Shown piece after piece: positions 25,969-38,202 of a stretch of 64,000 nucleotides of DNA. Source of the stretch: Nitrosomonadales bacterium. GTDB taxonomy: Bacteria > Pseudomonadota > Gammaproteobacteria > Burkholderiales > Gallionellaceae. Below the pieces are notes generated by a model. The model was not told where the DNA came from. It ran no database searches and saw only the letters and a program-made list of their open reading frames with translations. The stretch lies in NCBI GenBank assembly GCA_016199835.1, contig JACQFX010000009.1, positions 124,001 through 188,000 of the forward strand, read 5' to 3'. Each line of letters starts with the position of its first letter. Position 1 is the stretch's first letter. A program made the translations under genes and the position numbers.

Positions 25969-27462
25969 ATGTTTGAATCCGCAGAGCTCGGACACAAGAT
26001 AGACAAGGCCAGCTACGAAACCGAAGTACCCAAGCTGCGCGAGGCCTTGCTCGACGCGCAATTCGACCTGGCGCAAAAAACCGGATTTCCGGTCATCATC
26101 CTGGTCGGCGGCGTGGATGGCGCGGGTCGTGGCGAGACCGTCAACCTGCTCAACGAATGGCTGGATCCGCGCCATGTGCAGACCCACGGCATGGGCGAGC
26201 CTTCCGATGAGGAAATGGATCGCCCCATGATGTGGCGCTTCTGGCGCGAGTTGCCGCCCAAGGGCAAGATCGGATTGTTTCTCGGCTCCTGGTACACCTG
26301 GCCCATACTCAATCGTGTGCATGGCGTCACCAAGGTTGCCGAACTCGACCAGAGTCTGGAACGCGCCAAACGCCTGGAAAAGATGCTGACCGACGAAGGT
26401 GCGCTGATCATCAAGTTCTGGCTGCACCTGTCCAGGGAAAAACAGGAATCCCGCCTCAAGGCGCTGGAGAAAAACCCCCAAACCCGCTGGCGCGTGACCA
26501 AGCGCGACTGGGAGCACTTCAAGCTTTACGACAAATTCCTCTCCGTGCATGAAAGCGTGATCCGCCACACCAGCACAGCGGAAGCGCCGTGGATCATCGT
26601 GGAGGGCGCCGATGCGCGTTACCGCAGCCTGACCGTAGGCAAGGTCATACTGGAGGCGCTGCGCAAACGCCTGGACGAAGAAAGCCAGAAGACTCCAACG
26701 GCAATCCATGCGCCGCCGCTGCTGCCCTCCATCGACAGCATGCATATCCTGAAGTCCCTCGACCTCAAACAGAAGATCGAGAAAAAACAATTTCAGGAGG
26801 AGCTGGAAAAATATCAGGGCAAGCTGGCCCTGCTGACGCGCGATCCGAAGTTCAAGGACATCACCGTCGTTGCGGTATTCGAAGGCAACGATGCGGCGGG
26901 CAAGGGCGGCAGCATACGGCGCATCACCGGCGCGGTGGATGCGCGCCAGTATCAGGTCGTGCCGATCGCCGCACCGACCGAGGAAGAGCGCGCGCAGCCT
27001 TATCTGTGGCGCTTCTGGCGGCACATCCCGCGCCGGGGTCGCCTGGCCATTTTCGACCGCTCCTGGTACGGCCGCGTGCTGGTGGAACGAGTCGAAGGAT
27101 TCTGCTCGCAGGCCGACTGGATGCGCGCCTATCACGAGATCAACGACTTCGAAGCGCAACTGGTGCGCCATAACATCGTGGTGGTAAAATTCTGGCTGAC
27201 CATCAGCAAGGACGAACAATTACGCCGCTTCAAGGAGCGCGAAAAGATCAGCTTCAAGCGCTTCAAGATCACCGAAGAGGACTGGCGCAACCGCGAAAAA
27301 TGGGACGCCTACGAGCAGGCCATCTGCGACATGGTGGATCGCACCAGCACCGAGGCCGCGCCGTGGACACTGGTGGAGGCCAACGACAAAAACTTCGCGC
27401 GCATCAAAGTTCTGAAAACGCTGTGCCAGCGTATTGAAAGCGCGATGAAGAAACAGAAATAA
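25969..27462 (+). CDS. pap: Polyphosphate:AMP phosphotransferase (two-domain PPK2 family)
   Basis: 497 residues made of two fused PPK2 domains, the class II architecture that phosphorylates AMP to ADP using polyphosphate. The C-terminal domain has a canonical Walker A (EGNDAAGKGGSIRRI) and lid/Walker B (FDRSWYGRVLVERVEGF). The N-terminal domain has a degenerate loop (GGVDGAGRGETVN, Arg for Lys) and GSWYTW, suggesting a non-catalytic domain as described for related two-domain enzymes. AAGGAGG precedes the ATG. With ppk1 it completes a polyphosphate-nucleotide cycle. Confidence 0.9.
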   Translation: MFESAELGHKIDKASYETEVPKLREALLDAQFDLAQKTGFPVIILVGGVDGAGRGETVNLLNEWLDPRHVQTHGMGEPSDEEMDRPMMWRFWRELPPKGKIGLFLGSWYTWPILNRVHGVTKVAELDQSLERAKRLEKMLTDEGALIIKFWLHLSREKQESRLKALEKNPQTRWRVTKRDWEHFKLYDKFLSVHESVIRHTSTAEAPWIIVEGADARYRSLTVGKVILEALRKRLDEESQKTPTAIHAPPLLPSIDSMHILKSLDLKQKIEKKQFQEELEKYQGKLALLTRDPKFKDITVVAVFEGNDAAGKGGSIRRITGAVDARQYQVVPIAAPTEEERAQPYLWRFWRHIPRRGRLAIFDRSWYGRVLVERVEGFCSQADWMRAYHEINDFEAQLVRHNIVVVKFWLTISKDEQLRRFKEREKISFKRFKITEEDWRNREKWDAYEQAICDMVDRTSTEAAPWTLVEANDKNFARIKVLKTLCQRIESAMKKQK

Positions 27463-27574
27463 GTGGCGACGCTTCAAGCTTCCCGATAATCGGACGTCCA
27501 GAAATCAAGTTTTGACTGGCTCGCCGGGCCGGACGAATCTGGGCACTGGATATTATCAGTTGCTATCGGATAAA

Positions 27575-27802
27575 TTACGTGTGCTTTACTCGCCGGGGAG
27601 CGCGTTTGCCGGAGTTGGATTGAATGATTTGTGCCAGTGCGCGCAAGGCTTCGTTAACCGAGGCCGAATCCGGAAATACTGACGCCACATCGCTATCCAA
27701 TACTGCAATGTTTGCGCCTTTGGAAAGCCGGGAAACATATTTCCCTCTAATCCCACTGGAAAAATCATATTCCGGCTTGAGGTCGTCATTCTTTGATTTC
27801 AT
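27575..27802 (-). CDS. Putative antitoxin partner of BrnT-type toxin
   Basis: 75 residues; its start overlaps the 3' end of the BrnT-like gene by 17 bp, the usual toxin-then-antitoxin layout. The sequence has a short basic/acidic N-terminus and a helical tail (SVNEALRALAQIIQSN). It does not show a clear BrnA ribbon-helix-helix signature, so the assignment rests mostly on position. Confidence 0.55.
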   Translation of the reverse strand: MKSKNDDLKPEYDFSSGIRGKYVSRLSKGANIAVLDSDVASVFPDSASVNEALRALAQIIQSNSGKRAPRRVKHT

Positions 27803-28067
27803 AATATTTACGCTCCTTGTTGTTTGCCAGACGCGCGCTGATTATCCTGATTGTGTTTCCTCTGTCGGTGTGTGAGACCACAAGAAGGCGTGACTGGTTC
27901 GATAATCCCAGAAGGAGAAATCTAGCTTCGCCCTCCGAGTGCTCATTGTCTGGAATGGTGCTCGACAGAGTATCGTAGAAAGCTGTTACCGCTTCTTCGA
28001 AAGTCACGCCATGCTTCTTGAAATTTCGGAGAGCTTTCTCCTTGTCCCATCGAAACTCTATCGACAT
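27786..28067 (-). CDS. BrnT-family (DUF497) toxin
   Basis: 93 residues with the BrnT hallmarks: IEFRWDKEKALRNFKKHGVTFEEAV near the start, LLLGLSNQSRLLVVSHTDRGNTIRIISAR in the middle and ARLANNKERKYYE at the end. BrnT toxins have an RNase-like RelE-type fold and block translation. Transcribed before its small partner gene. Confidence 0.82.
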   Translation of the reverse strand: MSIEFRWDKEKALRNFKKHGVTFEEAVTAFYDTLSSTIPDNEHSEGEARFLLLGLSNQSRLLVVSHTDRGNTIRIISARLANNKERKYYEIKE

Positions 28068-28115
28068 TTAGCATATCCCTTATCGCTGTTCGCATTATAT
28101 GATGGTGCGGCAAAA

Positions 28116-28466
28116 TCATTCATGTATCACCAGCGCATCGCGGGTAATCTCGACGAAGCGATTTGCGGCAAAAGCAGCTTCGATGCCCGCCAGATTGGCG
28201 CGCACCAGTTTTTCCAGTTCGGCATTGGTGATATTGCCAGTAGATATCAGCAACAACGGCGGTTTACCCATAAGCAGGAAGGTCTGCACAAAATCATCAT
28301 CCTTACTTACCACTACGCGCCCATCCTGCATGGCACGCGCAACCACTGCATGGTCTGGAGTCCGGTTTTTCAGCGGCAGGTCGAGCGTATGCAACGCATC
28401 ATGCCCGGCCTCGGCCAGCCAAACCACGAAACGCCGGGGCAACTGCGCATCAACCAGAAATCTCAT
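28116..28466 (-). CDS. PIN-like (DUF5615) toxin
   Basis: 116 residues of the Mut7-C/PIN-like DUF5615 family: FLVDAQLPRRFVVWLAEAGHDA, TPDHAVVARAMQDGRVVVSKDDDFV and a C-terminal FVEITRDALVIHE. The acidic residues D6 and DDD fit a PIN-type metal nuclease centre. The start overlaps the DUF433 gene (ATGA). Predicted toxic RNase of a type II pair. Confidence 0.82.
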   Translation of the reverse strand: MRFLVDAQLPRRFVVWLAEAGHDALHTLDLPLKNRTPDHAVVARAMQDGRVVVSKDDDFVQTFLLMGKPPLLLISTGNITNAELEKLVRANLAGIEAAFAANRFVEITRDALVIHE

Positions 28467-28687
28467 GCCGCCAAACGCTCCAGTCGCTTGATATGAGTCA
28501 AGCGTGCGGCATAAGACAGCGCCGCCAAAATATCCTCGCGCTCCAAGTCCTCATAATCAGCCAGAATATCCTCGGTACTCATGCCGCTGGCCAACCACTC
28601 CAGCACGTTTTCCACCGGATAGCGCAACCCGCGTATGCATGGCTTGCCATGACAAATTGCAGGATCAATTGTAATTCGATCGTTCAT
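28463..28687 (-). CDS. DUF433 antitoxin
   Basis: 74 residues with the DUF433 signature ITIDPAICHGKPCIRGLRYPV followed by a helix-turn-helix-like tail (MSTEDILADYEDLEREDILAAL). These proteins are the usual partners of DUF5615 toxins and are thought to bind the operon promoter. First gene of the two-gene transcript. Confidence 0.85.
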   Translation of the reverse strand: MNDRITIDPAICHGKPCIRGLRYPVENVLEWLASGMSTEDILADYEDLEREDILAALSYAARLTHIKRLERLAA

Positions 28688-28727
28688 TTAATATCTCCTA
28701 ACTTTCAAGCGTCGCAAAATAAATCTG

Positions 28728-29213
28728 TCAACTTTTCTTTTGAATATAATTTTCTAGTACGCAGCGAACAGCCTCATTCTCAGTCAAACCATCATTGGTT
28801 AGCTCATTAACTTCATTTCTAATCATTAATAGATCAGAGACTGGGACGCTTACTGATTTTGTTGAATACAAATTATATTTATCGGAAATGAAATCGATGT
28901 ATATTTTATGAAGCCCATCTATATCAATACTCGGCTTGTTATATCCCGCATTACCGCTTTTAACAGTATTGTTTGAAGTTAATTTATCCAGTTGTGTATT
29001 AGCCTGCTCAAGGCGTAATAGTTTATATTGAAATTTCTCGTGGTATTTAGGCGGACAACCACCTTTGTGATAGTTATTTATCCAGTTCTGAGTTACCCAT
29101 ATTTCACGCTTAAGTCCGGCAATATCCAGCTTACCAATATCAAGGTCGCCTTTCAGCTTCCCGAAAATTATTATGGCAAGCAATACAGCAACAATCAACA
29201 AAAAGACTTCCAT
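28728..29213 (-). CDS. AT-rich hypothetical membrane-anchored protein
   Basis: 161 residues: one N-terminal transmembrane helix (VFLLIVAVLLAIIIFG), a Trp/Tyr-containing segment, a likely coiled coil (KLLRLEQANTQLDKLTSN) and a soluble C-terminal helical part. No family recognised. The base composition is clearly more AT-rich than the core genes, as in the next two upstream genes, which points to transfer. Confidence 0.5.
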   Translation of the reverse strand: MEVFLLIVAVLLAIIIFGKLKGDLDIGKLDIAGLKREIWVTQNWINNYHKGGCPPKYHEKFQYKLLRLEQANTQLDKLTSNNTVKSGNAGYNKPSIDIDGLHKIYIDFISDKYNLYSTKSVSVPVSDLLMIRNEVNELTNDGLTENEAVRCVLENYIQKKS

Positions 29214-29239
29214 GCTATCCCCTTAATTATTTTTTGCGC

Positions 29240-29728
29240 CTACCAACAAATTGCATGGTTCTTTATTGCCTTTAAATCAGATGGGCAATCTGGATTTAAA
29301 TCCACATTGATAATTTCCCGGATCGAACACTTTTCTGTATTTTCAAGCTCAATTAACTCATGAGGTGGACGTTCGGAAAAAGAATTCTCAATATGTATGA
29401 GGAAAACCTCGTTCGGTTCAAATTTCCTGATAATGGGCAAAACAGAGCATCCTTCAACGATTATGTGTCGCTTATCTCTTTTCTTGGATTCCAGTACCTC
29501 ATGAATATATTTGTAATCGTATCTGACCTTTGAATCTATAAGTCGCAAGAAAAGATCCGTCTCCAAATGTGAAATTCTGAGCTTGTATGATAAATATCGT
29601 GACAATGATGTTTTGCCGACGCCCATTTTTCCAGTAATGGCTATTATACAAAATGGGACTTTCGATATTTGCTGTTCAACCACCCTACAAGCTTCAAGTT
29701 TCTGGTTAATGCATTCATCTGAACCCAT
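29240..29728 (-). CDS. P-loop NTPase/kinase-like protein, unknown
   Basis: 162 residues with a clear Walker A (ITGKMGVGKTSLSRYL) near residue 31 and the pattern of a small nucleoside- or adenylate-kinase-like fold (LETDLFLRLID, HIIVEGCSVL, EVFLIHIENSF). The substrate is not predictable. AT-rich and flanked by two unrecognised genes on the same strand; possibly one transferred unit. Confidence 0.6.
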   Translation of the reverse strand: MGSDECINQKLEACRVVEQQISKVPFCIIAITGKMGVGKTSLSRYLSYKLRISHLETDLFLRLIDSKVRYDYKYIHEVLESKKRDKRHIIVEGCSVLPIIRKFEPNEVFLIHIENSFSERPPHELIELENTEKCSIREIINVDLNPDCPSDLKAIKNHAICW

Positions 29729-29826
29729 AGCTTACTCACTAATTATTGAGGATTACATAATTGAAGACAGAGTCTCTGCATTTCGTAGGTCGGGCTACGC
29801 ACGACGCGGCGGGTAACATTTCGGTT

Positions 29827-30420
29827 TTACATAAGCCCTTTGGAAACGAGGTCGCGAACCATTTGGTTGAAAGTAGAATACTCCTCGGTAACTAACCGAA
29901 TCACTTCAGTATCGGGCGTCTTCGATGCCCAGATTTCAATCCGTTTCGCAAACTCAATGTAAATATCCGCATTAGATTCACATAGGTAGGGCATCGTCCA
30001 TTGTTCAAATTTCGCTGGGTCTCCATAGCACGGATTAAATTTTCTCCATTCGACTTCGAAACTATCAGAGTCTTGCCCCAAATCTCTTCTTGCATCCTTT
30101 GTCAAAATTTTATTCAATTCTCTATTCTTCTCTTCGCACAGAATCACCACAATATGTCTATTCCAAAATGACTCTATATCGCGGACTGTTAAGCCCGCTT
30201 TCAATCTGAGTGCCATGTAGTCTTGGTTTTTGGCGTAGATTGAGCCTTGGTCTGTTTTGTAGAGATCAATCCCACGAGATTGCAAGTCATATTTGACCTT
30301 GTCGAAAATCCCACTCGCTATTTTTTTTGCCTCGGCAGGTGAGTGCCCGAACCTAAGCAGTGTCGGTTCAAACTGACTGATTATATATTTCTCATTGGCG
30401 GATCGACCAAAACCAAACAT
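29827..30420 (-). CDS. AT-rich hypothetical protein
   Basis: 197 residues, soluble, mixed helical, with no recognised domain; segments include YIISQFEPTLLRFGHSPAEA and RDIESFWNRHIVVIL. GGGAG 8 nt before ATG 30420 supports that start. It is transcribed first in the AT-rich trio that ends at 28728, with gaps of about 100 and 26 bp. Confidence 0.55.
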   Translation of the reverse strand: MFGFGRSANEKYIISQFEPTLLRFGHSPAEAKKIASGIFDKVKYDLQSRGIDLYKTDQGSIYAKNQDYMALRLKAGLTVRDIESFWNRHIVVILCEEKNRELNKILTKDARRDLGQDSDSFEVEWRKFNPCYGDPAKFEQWTMPYLCESNADIYIEFAKRIEIWASKTPDTEVIRLVTEEYSTFNQMVRDLVSKGLM

Positions 30421-30717
30421 GATATTTCTCCCGTTGCTTAGGCGGTTTACCCCGTCCAAGTAACACGGGGGCTACGGATGGGCGGCAATCTACCAGCAAG
30501 AAACCACATTGCACAAGCGGAGAAAATGCCTATGCATTTTTGGAAATTTAATTTCCAGTTCGAGTCCAGATTGGCGAGCCATTCAAAACTTGGCGAGGAG
30601 CTTCCGCAACCGTCCCGGCATCATGCAATTGTCACTACTGCGCTTTCCCTGTTCCAAGGTTTCTGGCGGGAGTCGTCCGCATGGTAAAATCCGCGCTCAT
30701 TTTTCGAGCCGCATGCC

Positions 30718-34554
<3,837 letters not shown>

Positions 34555-34600
34555 CGTAGTAGAATTGCTGCGAACATATTCAAAACGTGAAGGAGGCATC

Positions 34601-34807
34601 ATGCAACTGACCGCCGTTTTAACACAGGCCGAAGAAGGCGGATTCATTGCCTTGAATCCAGAGACCGGCACGACCACCCAAGGCGAGACTATCAATGAGG
34701 CCTTGAGCAACCTGCAAGAAGCAACGACGCTCTATCTGGAGGAGTTTCCTCTCGTCACACACGGCCATCCGCTGGTGACCACATTCGACGTTCCCGCCCA
34801 TGCCTAA
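34601..34807 (+). CDS. hicB: HicB-family (UPF0150) antitoxin
   Basis: 68 residues: TAVLTQAEEGGFIALNPETGTTTQGETINEAL..., the partially degraded RNase-H-like HicB fold. AAGGAGG lies 6 nt upstream of the ATG. It overlaps the HicA gene by 8 bp. Unrelated in detail to the hicBA pair at 7.2 kb, so the two were acquired independently. Confidence 0.82.
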   Translation: MQLTAVLTQAEEGGFIALNPETGTTTQGETINEALSNLQEATTLYLEEFPLVTHGHPLVTTFDVPAHA

Positions 34808-35021
34808 ACTGCCGCATATTTCCGGCGCGCAGGCCGTCAAGATATTCGAGCGGCTTGGGTTTGTGGTGATGCGCCAGAACGGCAGCCACATCGTATTGCG
34901 CAAAGGCTCTGCGGGATGTGTCGTACCCAACCACAAGGAAATCAAGGTTGGTACTTTGGCGGGTATCTTGCGTCAGGCAGGTGTATCAGCCGATGATTTT
35001 TTGCGCGCATTGCATAACTAA
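34800..35021 (+). CDS. hicA: HicA mRNA interferase toxin
   Basis: 73 residues, normal length, with the active-site His in NGSHIVLRKG and the fold-completing KEIKVGTLAGILRQAGVSADDF. It cleaves mRNAs unless bound by HicB. Compare the extended HicA at 7432. Confidence 0.87.
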   Translation: MPKLPHISGAQAVKIFERLGFVVMRQNGSHIVLRKGSAGCVVPNHKEIKVGTLAGILRQAGVSADDFLRALHN

Positions 35022-35023
35022 CA

Positions 35024-35296
35024 TTGATAGACACCGTGGCATTGATCATTGAACCCAGAATTGCTGACCTGCATATTTCGGAATCCGACATCACCGCCCT
35101 CCTGATTGACGGACGAACGGTGAGCGTCCCTCTTGCCTGGTCATGGCGACTGTCCGAGGCAACTCCTGAACAGCGCAACCATTGGGAGCTCATTGGAGAT
35201 GGTATAGGCATTCACTGGCCCGAGGTTGACGAAGACATCAGCATCGAAGGTATGTTGTATGGCGCTCCGGCACCAAGGCCGACGGTGCATGCTTGA
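35024..35296 (+). CDS. DUF2442 family protein
   Basis: About 90 residues with the DUF2442 pattern: LIDGRTVSVPLAWSWRLSEAT then IGDGIGIHWPEVDEDISIEGMLYG. The family often lies beside a toxin-antitoxin partner (DUF4160/HicA types) and may be a DNA-binding or antitoxin-like protein. It starts on TTG 35024, two bases after the HicA stop, so it may be the third gene of this module. Confidence 0.75.
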   Translation: MIDTVALIIEPRIADLHISESDITALLIDGRTVSVPLAWSWRLSEATPEQRNHWELIGDGIGIHWPEVDEDISIEGMLYGAPAPRPTVHA

Positions 35297-35352
35297 TGCG
35301 GGAAGAGACGAAGCGGTGGTTGGCTCTGGTGTTGAGTTATTAGCCAAAACTT

Positions 35353-36138
35353 ATGAGCACCTATCTCTACACATGGAGTCCAGCACGCTGGATTTGGAGC
35401 GACCAACAAGATGCAATTTATCGCGTCAACAATGGCGACCAGTACGATATGTATTGGAGTTGCGGAAATACGAAGCGTATAGAAATTGGAGATGTATTCT
35501 TTTTGATGCGGCTGGGAGTTGAGCCAAAGGGCATTATTGGCTGCGGTTACATTTCGTCTAGGCCATACGCTCTGCCTCATTGGGATGAAGAAAAGGCAAA
35601 TGAAGGCAAAACAGCACTAAGAACTGATTTGCTGTTTAAGTCCCTTTCAGATGAGCCGATTATTTCACTACCTTATTTGCAAGAAAAATATCCTGAGTAC
35701 ACATGGACTCCACAAAGCTCAGGGATGCCAATCCCTGATGAGATTGCGGGAGAGCTATTTGCACAAATTCAGAGTGATAACAAATTCAGTTTTCAGCCTT
35801 CCATAAAAAAGGAAATAGAGCTTTATGCTGAAGGCAAGCAAAAGAGCGTCACGCACAACACTTATGATAGAAGCCCTGCGGCAAGACAGGCGTGCATAGA
35901 GCACTATGGTTACAGTTGCTGTGTTTGTGGTTTCAATTTTGAGAGTGCTTACGGAAAGCTGGGCTCAAAATACATTGAGGTTCATCATCTCAAACAAGTT
36001 GCGGACATTGGCCTGGAATACCTCATACATCCAATAGATGACTTGAGACCTGTCTGTGCAAATTGTCATCGCATGCTTCATAAAGCAAGACCACCAATTT
36101 CAATCGAAGAGCTTAAATTGCAAAGGAAGAACACATGA
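35353..36138 (+). CDS. HNH endonuclease with unknown N-terminal domain
   Basis: 261 residues. The N-terminal half (YTWSPARWIWSD..., GDVFFLMRLGVEPKGIIGCGYI) resembles an EVE/PUA-like base-reader fold. The C-terminal half is an HNH nuclease with zinc ligands CCVCGF and CANCHRML and the catalytic core EVHHLKQVADI. This layout occurs in modification-dependent restriction enzymes, so a defence role against modified DNA is plausible. More AT-rich than its neighbours. The stop overlaps the FKBP start (ATGA), a junction likely created by insertion. Confidence 0.7.
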   Translation: MSTYLYTWSPARWIWSDQQDAIYRVNNGDQYDMYWSCGNTKRIEIGDVFFLMRLGVEPKGIIGCGYISSRPYALPHWDEEKANEGKTALRTDLLFKSLSDEPIISLPYLQEKYPEYTWTPQSSGMPIPDEIAGELFAQIQSDNKFSFQPSIKKEIELYAEGKQKSVTHNTYDRSPAARQACIEHYGYSCCVCGFNFESAYGKLGSKYIEVHHLKQVADIGLEYLIHPIDDLRPVCANCHRMLHKARPPISIEELKLQRKNT

Positions 36139-36821
36139 CCACCCTCATCAAAACCGACACCCAACTCGGCGAAGGCGCCGAAGCGCAAGCCGGACAAACC
36201 GTGATCGTGCATTACACCGGCTGGCTGTACGACGAGAGCGCACCGGACAACAAGGGCGCGAAGTTCGACAGCTCGCTCGACCGAAACGACCCGTTCGATT
36301 TCCCGCTTGGTGCGGGACATGTGATCCGGGGTTGGGACGAGGGTGTGCAGGGCATGAAGGAGGGCGGACATCGCACGCTCATCATTCCATCGGAGATGGG
36401 CTATGGCGCAAGCGGCGCAGGCGACGACATCCCGCCGAATGCGAAGCTGGTGTTCGAGGTGAAGCTGCTCAAGGTGATCCGCACCGACATCACGGACACT
36501 CAAGTCGGCGCGGGTGCAGAAGCGCAAGCCGGGCAGACCGTGGTCGTGCATTACACCGGCTGGCTGTTCGACAAGAATGCGCCGGAGAACAAGGGCAGGA
36601 AATTCGACAGCTCGCGCGACCGCGACGAGCCGTTCGATTTTTCGCTCGGCGCGGGACGTGTGATCCAGGGCTGGGATATGGGCGTGCAAGGCATGAAGGT
36701 GGGCGGGCAGCGTACGCTGGTGATCCCGCCGGAGATGGGCTACGGCAGGCGCGGCGCGGGTGGTGTGATCCCGCCGAATGCGACACTGGTATTCGAGGTG
36801 GAATTGCTGGATGTGCAGTAA
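36135..36821 (+). CDS. Tandem two-domain FKBP-type peptidyl-prolyl isomerase
   Basis: 228 residues with two complete FKBP domains, residues ~3-113 and ~116-228, each with VHYTGWL, a GWDxGVQGM core and a terminal PPNAxLVFEVxLL strand. No signal peptide, so it is cytoplasmic, unlike the three lipoprotein copies downstream. The two domains are about 65-70% alike by eye, indicating internal duplication. It isomerises Xaa-Pro bonds and may act as a chaperone. Confidence 0.85.
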   Translation: MTTLIKTDTQLGEGAEAQAGQTVIVHYTGWLYDESAPDNKGAKFDSSLDRNDPFDFPLGAGHVIRGWDEGVQGMKEGGHRTLIIPSEMGYGASGAGDDIPPNAKLVFEVKLLKVIRTDITDTQVGAGAEAQAGQTVVVHYTGWLFDKNAPENKGRKFDSSRDRDEPFDFSLGAGRVIQGWDMGVQGMKVGGQRTLVIPPEMGYGRRGAGGVIPPNATLVFEVELLDVQ

Positions 36822-36863
36822 AATCGCGGCCTTTACTTTCGACTGCTTTCCTTCGAGACACCC

Positions 36864-37316
36864 ATGAACCTGATGCCAAAACTGTTGCTCGCCTTGTTGT
36901 TGTCCGTCACGTTTGTCACCACCGCCTGCTCGAGGCAAGCCGCACCGCCGCCTGCCGCGAAAAGCAACGTGACTGCCTTGATCAAAACCGACATCAAGGC
37001 CGGAACCGGCGCAGAAGCCGTGACCGGGCACAACGTGTCCGTGCATTACACCGGCTGGCTGTATGACGAAGCCGCGCCCGATCATCATGGCGCGAAGTTC
37101 GACAGTTCGCGCGACCGCAACGAGCCGTTTGAATTCCCGCTCGGCGCAGGCCAGGTGATCCAGGGCTGGGACGAGGGCGTGGCAGGCATGAAGGTGGGTG
37201 GACAGCGCACGCTGCTGATTCCGCCGGAGATGGGTTACGGCACACACGGTGCGGGCGGGGCGATTCCGCCGAACGCGACGCTGGTGTTCGACGTGGAGCT
37301 GCTGGGTGTGCGCTAG
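36864..37316 (+). CDS. FKBP-type peptidyl-prolyl isomerase, probable lipoprotein (copy 2)
   Basis: 150 residues. An N-terminal signal ([19 protein letters not shown]) ends in a Cys at residue 22 that suits lipidation, followed by one FKBP domain ([17 protein letters not shown]...[21 protein letters not shown]). Expected in the periplasm attached to a membrane. It shows close similarity to the flanking FKBP genes. Confidence 0.83.
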   Translation: MNLMPKLLLALLLSVTFVTTACSRQAAPPPAAKSNVTALIKTDIKAGTGAEAVTGHNVSVHYTGWLYDEAAPDHHGAKFDSSRDRNEPFEFPLGAGQVIQGWDEGVAGMKVGGQRTLLIPPEMGYGTHGAGGAIPPNATLVFDVELLGVR

Positions 37317-37740
37317 AATATTCCCGCGTTTGCTATTGTGGCTGGGCAGCATGCTGCTATTACTTGCTGCTGGTTGCGCCACTACCCAGATGCCCGCACT
37401 GGTCGAGACCGACATCAAGGTAGGCAAAGGCGAAAAAATCGCTCAGGGCAAAATGGTGTTGGTGCATTTCACGGGCTGGCTATACGATGAGAAAGCCGCC
37501 AACCATCATGGCAAAAAATTCGACAGCTCGCGCGACATGGGGCGCCGCCCCTTGAAATTCCGGTTTGGAATGAAACAAGTCATCGCGGGCTGGGATCAAG
37601 GCCTGGCGGGCATGAGAGTGGGTGGACGGCGCACGCTGATCGTTCCTCCCGAATTGGCTTATGGCGACAGTGGCACAGGCAAGCTTATCCCGCCGCATGC
37701 AACGTTGGTGTTTGACGTCGAGTTGCTGGGCGTTCAATAA
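37306..37740 (+). CDS. FKBP-type peptidyl-prolyl isomerase, probable lipoprotein (copy 3)
   Basis: 144 residues. No ATG precedes the signal sequence; GTG 37306, inside the last codons of copy 2 and 7 nt after GGAG, gives [20 protein letters not shown] ending in the lipobox LLAAGC. The hydrophobic stretch aligns with copy 4 ([17 protein letters not shown]), supporting this start. One FKBP domain follows ([17 protein letters not shown]...GWDQGLAGM). The ATG at 37351 would remove the signal's charged part. Confidence 0.75.
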   Translation: MCARIFPRLLLWLGSMLLLLAAGCATTQMPALVETDIKVGKGEKIAQGKMVLVHFTGWLYDEKAANHHGKKFDSSRDMGRRPLKFRFGMKQVIAGWDQGLAGMRVGGRRTLIVPPELAYGDSGTGKLIPPHATLVFDVELLGVQ

Positions 37741-37749
37741 GGACACGAG

Positions 37750-38178
37750 ATGAGAAATTTTATATCTTTTCCCCGGCTGCTCCTGTTGCTGGGCGGCATG
37801 TTAATGCTGGCAGCCTGCGCATCTCCCCAGATGGCGGAACTGATCAAGACCGATATCAAGGCAGGTAACGGCTCGCGTCCCATTCCTGGCAAAATGCTGA
37901 CGGTGCATTACACCGGTTGGCTGTACGATGAGAAGGCTGCCGACCATCATGGCAAGAAATTCGACAGCTCACGCGATCGCGGGCAACCCTTCCGCTTCCG
38001 TTTTGGAGTTGGACAAGTCATCAAGGGCTGGGATCAGGGCATAGACGGAATGAAAATTGGCGGACAGCGCACGTTGATCGTTCCTCCCGATCTGGCCTAT
38101 GGAGAAAATGGGGCAGGTGGCGTGATCCCGCCTGACGCGACACTGGTGTTCGATGTCGAACTGCTCGGCATTCAATAG
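37750..38178 (+). CDS. FKBP-type peptidyl-prolyl isomerase lipoprotein (copy 4)
   Basis: 142 residues with a good lipobox (LMLAAC, Cys at about residue 24) and one FKBP domain ([17 protein letters not shown]...[21 protein letters not shown]). It ends the array of four genes and five domains. All four lie in one direction with gaps of 43 bp or less, so they are probably co-transcribed. Confidence 0.85.
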   Translation: MRNFISFPRLLLLLGGMLMLAACASPQMAELIKTDIKAGNGSRPIPGKMLTVHYTGWLYDEKAADHHGKKFDSSRDRGQPFRFRFGVGQVIKGWDQGIDGMKIGGQRTLIVPPDLAYGENGAGGVIPPDATLVFDVELLGIQ

Positions 38179-38202
38179 CCAGAACCGCCAGGTTTTCTGG
38201 GC

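Noticed and set aside
25936-27219. 427-codon open frame antisense to the PPK2-type gene
   Set aside because: Composition and lack of motifs mark it as a shadow of the real gene.
30590-30717. Possible S-adenosylhomocysteine riboswitch upstream of metH (GCGAGGAGC...GCAACCG)
   Set aside because: Only a short stretch resembles the consensus; the later conserved CAGGCTCGG and AACGGCGCTC elements are not found.
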